This document shows positions 60,823 through 64,000 of a stretch of DNA of 64,000 nt, one piece after another (the first letter of the stretch is position 1; each line of letters opens with the position of its first letter). The DNA comes from Haloarchaeobius iranensis (GTDB taxonomy: Archaea; Halobacteriota; Halobacteria; Halobacteriales; Natrialbaceae): contig NZ_FNIA01000008.1 of NCBI RefSeq assembly GCF_900103505.1, forward strand, positions 66,489 through 130,488, in the 5' to 3' direction. The translations under genes were made by a program, and so were the position numbers. The notes under the pieces were generated by a model. The model made no database searches. It was not told where the DNA came from and saw nothing but the letters and a program-made list of their open reading frames with translations.

Positions 60823-61853
60823 GCGAGTCGGCGGCACTGCTGGACGACCTGCTCGCGGGGAAACACCGCGCGCTGGCCCGGGTCATCACGAAGATAGAGA
60901 ACCGCGACCCCGGCTACCGCGAGCTCGTCTCCGGGCTCTACGAGCACACCGGCAACGCCGAGGTCATCGGCATCACGGGGAGCCCCGGCGCGGGCAAGTC
61001 GACGCTGGTCGACAAGCTGGCCGAGCACTACCGCGAGCAGGGCGAGACCGTCGGCGTCGTCGCCATCGACCCCTCGTCGCCGTACACCGGGGGCGCGGTG
61101 CTCGGCGACCGCATCCGCATGGCCTCGAACGTCGGCGACATGGACGTGTTCTTCCGGTCGATGTCCGCCCGCGGCAACCTCGGCGGGCTGTCGACCGCGA
61201 CCGCGGACGCCGTCAAAGCGATGGACGCCTTCGGCAAGGACAAGGTCATCATCGAGACCGTCGGCGCGGGCCAGAACGAGATCGACATCGTCGGTGCGGC
61301 AGACACCGTCACCGTCCTCGTCCCGCCCGGCGCGGGCGACAACGTCCAGATGCTCAAGGCCGGCATCCTCGAGATAGCCGACATCTTCGTCGTCAACAAG
61401 GCGGACATGGACGGCGCGGACAGGACGGTCCAGGAGCTCACCGAGATGGTCCACCTCGGCCAGGGCTCGACGACGGTCGACGCCGGGCACCACGGCTTCG
61501 ACGAGGTCGAGATGGACCTCGAGATGCCGGCGGACACCGACCCGTGGAAGCCACCCATCGTGGAGACCGTCGCCACCGACGGCGAGGGTGTCGTCGACCT
61601 CGTCGAGACGTTCGCCGAGCACCGTGCGTTCCTCGAGTCGTCCGGCGAACTCACCCGCCGCCGCCGCCAGCGCGTCGCCGAGGAGATTCGGACCCTCCTG
61701 CGCGACGACGCGGCGGGACTGGTCGCGGACGAGCTCGAAGACAGCGGTGGAGTCGGCGCGTTCGTCGACGGCGTGATGTCAGGCGACACCGACCCGTACA
61801 CCATCGCCGACGACGTGATGGCACCCATCCGCGACTGCGTCGAGGACCAGTAG
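60819..61853 (+). CDS. meaB: MeaB/ArgK-type G3E GTPase, mutase chaperone
   Basis: 344 residues. GTPase motifs are G-S-P-G-A-G-K-S-T-L near residue 52 (P-loop), E-T-V-G-A-G-Q-N-E-I-D near 146 and N-K-A-D near 188. MeaB loads and protects methylmalonyl-CoA mutase, controlling adenosylcobalamin delivery and removal of damaged cofactor. A C-terminal helical dimerisation region (about 290-344) is present. The start is set by ATGA overlap with the small subunit; an upstream in-frame extension antisense to nothing conserved is rejected. Confidence 0.95.
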   Translation: MSESAALLDDLLAGKHRALARVITKIENRDPGYRELVSGLYEHTGNAEVIGITGSPGAGKSTLVDKLAEHYREQGETVGVVAIDPSSPYTGGAVLGDRIRMASNVGDMDVFFRSMSARGNLGGLSTATADAVKAMDAFGKDKVIIETVGAGQNEIDIVGAADTVTVLVPPGAGDNVQMLKAGILEIADIFVVNKADMDGADRTVQELTEMVHLGQGSTTVDAGHHGFDEVEMDLEMPADTDPWKPPIVETVATDGEGVVDLVETFAEHRAFLESSGELTRRRRQRVAEEIRTLLRDDAAGLVADELEDSGGVGAFVDGVMSGDTDPYTIADDVMAPIRDCVEDQ

Positions 61854-61925
61854 CCCGTCTCCGCCAGTTCTCACCTCGCTGGAGGAACCGTGACGCCTAT
61901 GTCCGGCTCTTCCCTAGCCGCGGCT

Positions 61926-62357
61926 ATGGACCGTCGGACACTCCTCGCGTCGGTCGGCACCGCCACCGCAGTCGGGCTCTCGGGCTGCCTCGCGCTCTCC
62001 TCGAATTCCCGAACCAACTGCGGCGAGGCCTGCGACATCGGTATGTCGGCGAACGCCTTCCGCCCGGCCGAGTTCGAGGTCACCGTCGGCGACACCGTCG
62101 TCTGGAAGAACACCTCCAGCAAGGCCCACACCGTCACCGCCTACGAGGCGGCCATCCCCGAGGACGCCGCCTACTTCGCCTCGGGCGAGTTCGACGGCGA
62201 GGACGCCGCTCGCGACGCCTGGTTCGACAGCCGGGGCGGCGCGATTCCCGTCGGCGAGACCTACGAACACACCTTCGAGGTGGCCGGCGAGCACAACTAC
62301 GTCTGTATCCCTCACGAGCGCGGCGGCATGACCGGAAAAATCGTCGTGACGGAGTAG
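61926..62357 (+). CDS. Halocyanin-like type I copper lipoprotein
   Basis: 143 residues. A signal with lipobox (L-S-G-C) lies near residue 20, then a cupredoxin fold. Copper ligands are His in K-A-H-T-V-T near 65, and Cys, His and Met in N-Y-V-C-I-P-H-E-R-G-G-M near 128-139. Two extra cysteines, N-C-G-E-A-C, may form a disulfide. Halocyanins are membrane-anchored one-electron carriers outside the cell that can donate to terminal oxidases. The ATG at 61926 is preferred over a GTG 36 nt upstream, since it starts at the signal sequence. Confidence 0.9.
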   Translation: MDRRTLLASVGTATAVGLSGCLALSSNSRTNCGEACDIGMSANAFRPAEFEVTVGDTVVWKNTSSKAHTVTAYEAAIPEDAAYFASGEFDGEDAARDAWFDSRGGAIPVGETYEHTFEVAGEHNYVCIPHERGGMTGKIVVTE

Positions 62358-62369
62358 TCCGTCGACCGA

Positions 62370-63023
62370 TTACGCTTCGTCGTCGGCCTCGACGTCGACG
62401 TCCTCGTCGTCGACGTCGACCGCGGCCTCTTCCTCTGCGGCGACTTCCTCGGGACGGGCCTCGAGGGTCGCCTTCTTGATCTCGACGCGGCGTAGCGGGT
62501 AGATGGTCTTCGCCTCGCCGTAGATGGCGGAGGAGAGACGCCCTTCGACGACGGAGTCGATGAGCTCCTCGAAGGTGCGCTCTGCGGCGGCCTCCTCGAC
62601 GATGTCGACCATCGTCTCGCGGATGGCGCGCTCCTGGCTGTGGTCCGCCTTCTTGGTCGTGAACGCGACGGGCTGGATCTGGACGCGGTAGTCGTCCGTC
62701 GTCAGCACGGTCACGTAGGCGTCGATCTTCGACGCGCCGCGGCGGACCAGGCTGCGCAGGTAGTCACGGGTGAGCTCGTGCTTCACGAACTCGGTGTACG
62801 CGGCGTCGGAGCCGACGTCCGTGATCTTGAACTTCAGCTTGGTGTTGTTCTCGCTGGCGTTGTCGGTCAGGTCGCCCAGCGTGGTCTCGATGGTGCGGTC
62901 GAGCACCTTCTCCGGTTCGTCTGCGGGTGTGTCACCGAGTTCGGCCCGGTCGAACTGCTCCGGGGCGTGCACGGTGTACCACCGCTTCTCTTGTTTCTTG
63001 CGGGAAACGGATCGTTCGCTCAT
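62370..63023 (-). CDS. rps3ae: 30S ribosomal protein S3Ae (eS1)
   Basis: 217 residues from MSERSVSRKKQEKRWYTV, the characteristic N-terminus of archaeal S3Ae, with H-A-P-E-Q-F-D-R, E-L-T-R-D-Y-L-R-S-L-V-R-R-G and I-Y-P-L-R-R-V-E-I-K-K later. A small-subunit protein unique to archaea and eukaryotes, near the mRNA exit. The C-terminal 25 residues are an acidic tail. It is translationally coupled to pcc1 (ATGA). Confidence 0.96.
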   Translation of the reverse strand: MSERSVSRKKQEKRWYTVHAPEQFDRAELGDTPADEPEKVLDRTIETTLGDLTDNASENNTKLKFKITDVGSDAAYTEFVKHELTRDYLRSLVRRGASKIDAYVTVLTTDDYRVQIQPVAFTTKKADHSQERAIRETMVDIVEEAAAERTFEELIDSVVEGRLSSAIYGEAKTIYPLRRVEIKKATLEARPEEVAAEEEAAVDVDDEDVDVEADDEA

Positions 63024-63256
63024 GATTTGGATTTGCTGTGTCGGTCTGCGTGCTGTACCACTCTGTCCGCGACGTCGACGTTCACGACGTAGTCGTCGAC
63101 GGTCGACTGGAGGCCGCCGGTCGTCTCGCGCTCGATGTGCGTGACCACCGCGTCTCCCTCGACCGTCGTCCGCATCTCGTCGGTGTTGTCCGGGCAAAGC
63201 GCTGCCGCGATCAGCTGCGGGTCTGCGTGCTCCGTCCGGACCGTCGCTCGTCTCAT
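63020..63256 (-). CDS. pcc1: KEOPS complex subunit Pcc1
   Basis: 78 residues, the small dimer-forming subunit of the KEOPS complex that makes the universal N6-threonylcarbamoyladenosine at tRNA position 37. The sequence V-E-G-D-A-V-V-T-H-I-E-R-E-T-T-G-G-L-Q-S plus D-D-Y-V-V-N and a helical C-terminus fits the Pcc1/CTAG-like fold. The ATG at 63256 overlaps the upstream RecJ-like stop by ATGA; its own stop overlaps rps3ae. Confidence 0.87.
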   Translation of the reverse strand: MRRATVRTEHADPQLIAAALCPDNTDEMRTTVEGDAVVTHIERETTGGLQSTVDDYVVNVDVADRVVQHADRHSKSKS

Positions 63257-64000
63257 AGTACCTCCCTGAACGCGTGGATGAACTCCTTCGTCTCGCACTC
63301 GTAGGTCGCGTAGCCCGTCGTGGCGGTGCCGTCGTAGCTGCCCCCGGTGCGCGTGACCGTCCGGCCCATCGCACCGGCGATGTCCCGGTTCTCGACCGCC
63401 GCTGCGGCCGCGGCGTCGTCGGCGAGCGCCAGCGCGACCGGCTCCGGCGACCGGAAGTCCCGGAGCAGTCGCGCCACCACCGGGGCGGGCGCGTCGTCGT
63501 CGACGCGCGCGACGAACAGTCCGTCGTACCGCCCCGTCGTCGCCGTCGCCAGCGCCTGGTGGGCGTGTGCGGCGGTCTCCCGCCACGCTTCGACGGCCGC
63601 ATCGGCCACGTCGTGCCCGAGCGCCAGCGCGACGCCGGTCCCGGGTGCGGTCACGGCCGTACACGAGAGCAGGTCGGCGAGCCCGGCGACCGACGCGGTC
63701 GCCGAATCGGGCGTCGCGTACGGCCTGAGCCCGCGCTCGACGGCGGTGCCGGCGCGGTCGGTCGCGTCGTCGTCCGTGACGGTCTCGACCGCGGCCAGCG
63801 ACGCGAACCGGCGGTGGGCCGACTCGTCGGCGTCGACGAGGTCGTCGGCCGCCCCGGTCAGCGCCGACGCCGCGTCGACGCCCGCCGAGAACGGCCCGTG
63901 CAGCCACGTCGAGTGGGCCACGTCCGCCGGGTCGTCGGTCGGCAGGGCGACACCGGGACGGCGGACCACGCGGCCCGTCGTCTCCGCGGCATCGACCAAC
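63253..64000 (-). CDS. RecJ-like exonuclease, C-terminal part (5'-truncated by window end)
   Basis: The frame is open to the window edge, so the N-terminal DHH motifs lie outside. About 249 residues are seen, acidic and Ala-rich, ending in N-R-D-I-A-G-A-M-G-R-T-V and E-T-K-E-F-I-H-A-F-R-E-V-L. In haloarchaea the gene between ribosomal protein S15 and pcc1-rps3ae is annotated as a RecJ-like exonuclease, and this sequence fits that type. The assignment rests mainly on gene order. ATGA overlap with pcc1. Confidence 0.65.
   Translation of the reverse strand, partial: LVDAAETTGRVVRRPGVALPTDDPADVAHSTWLHGPFSAGVDAASALTGAADDLVDADESAHRRFASLAAVETVTDDDATDRAGTAVERGLRPYATPDSATASVAGLADLLSCTAVTAPGTGVALALGHDVADAAVEAWRETAAHAHQALATATTGRYDGLFVARVDDDAPAPVVARLLRDFRSPEPVALALADDAAAAAAVENRDIAGAMGRTVTRTGGSYDGTATTGYATYECETKEFIHAFREVL

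Overview
This window comes from a haloarchaeon (class Halobacteria). The DNA is GC-rich and strongly biased to G or C at third codon positions. The proteins are acidic and rich in Asp and Glu. Several genes start within about 30 nt of a TATA-like element, as leaderless haloarchaeal genes do. The gene content is archaeal: aIF-1A, S3ae, Pcc1, NucS, RibL, Agl23, archaetidylserine synthase and halocyanin. Genes are tightly packed, with many ATGA or TGATG overlaps. I see no CRISPR array, rRNA, insertion sequence or replication origin.

Layout: (1) 1-5860 is one operon for a type IV pilus-like or secretion machine: the acidic tail of an upstream protein (probably the PilB-type ATPase), a PilC/TadC-like membrane platform, and five small pilin-like proteins. 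(2) tRNA-Arg(UCG) lies at 5922-5996. It is followed by a disturbed accessory stretch (about 6.0-9.26 kb) with two orphan Tat lipoproteins, one of them clearly AT-richer, decayed gene pieces and the intact aIF-1A gene. (3) 9.27-22 kb is a core mosaic: CobT-like enzyme, NhaC antiporter, NDH-2-like flavoprotein, PssA, HEAT-repeat protein, secreted PLD/lamin-tail protein, a RecJ-like DHH protein opposite JAMM protease and FAD synthase, aminotransferase and lumazine synthase. (4) 22-26 kb carries Agl23, PurK and PurE. (5) 26.3-37.2 kb is a 12-gene nuo operon (A-B-CD-H-I-J1-J2-K-L-M-N; eleven frames with C and D fused and J split) without NuoE, F or G. (6) 37-50 kb holds a TrkA_N-DHH protein, a CBS-ParB protein, a wHTH regulator divergent from an ABC exporter, a histidine kinase, NucS, a second ABC exporter, a hydrolase and a thiolase/DUF35 pair. 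(7) 49.6-53 kb is a terminal-oxidase cluster: CoxA with small membrane proteins, including an easily missed 28-residue one. (8) 53-62 kb centres on acyl-CoA metabolism (acetyl-CoA synthetase, the two methylmalonyl-CoA mutase subunits, MeaB) interrupted by a thiol-redox/oxidase-assembly block (CcdA, TlpA-like lipoprotein, DUF420). (9) 62.4-64 kb is a translation/tRNA-modification operon (S3ae, Pcc1, partial RecJ-like protein).

Together the genes describe an aerobic organism that feeds electrons to quinone through a truncated complex I and an NDH-2-like enzyme, and to oxygen through a heme-copper oxidase, with halocyanin as a possible carrier. It can activate acetate and run the methylmalonyl-CoA branch, and it builds glycosylated surface structures. 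The most interesting lead is the opening operon. All five small proteins carry an R-[A/S/G]-[Q/V] motif just before their first hydrophobic helix, like haloarchaeal prepilins. Each also has an even number of cysteines and, in most, several N-glycosylation sequons. Together they look like a multi-subunit, disulfide-stabilised surface assembly whose function I cannot name.
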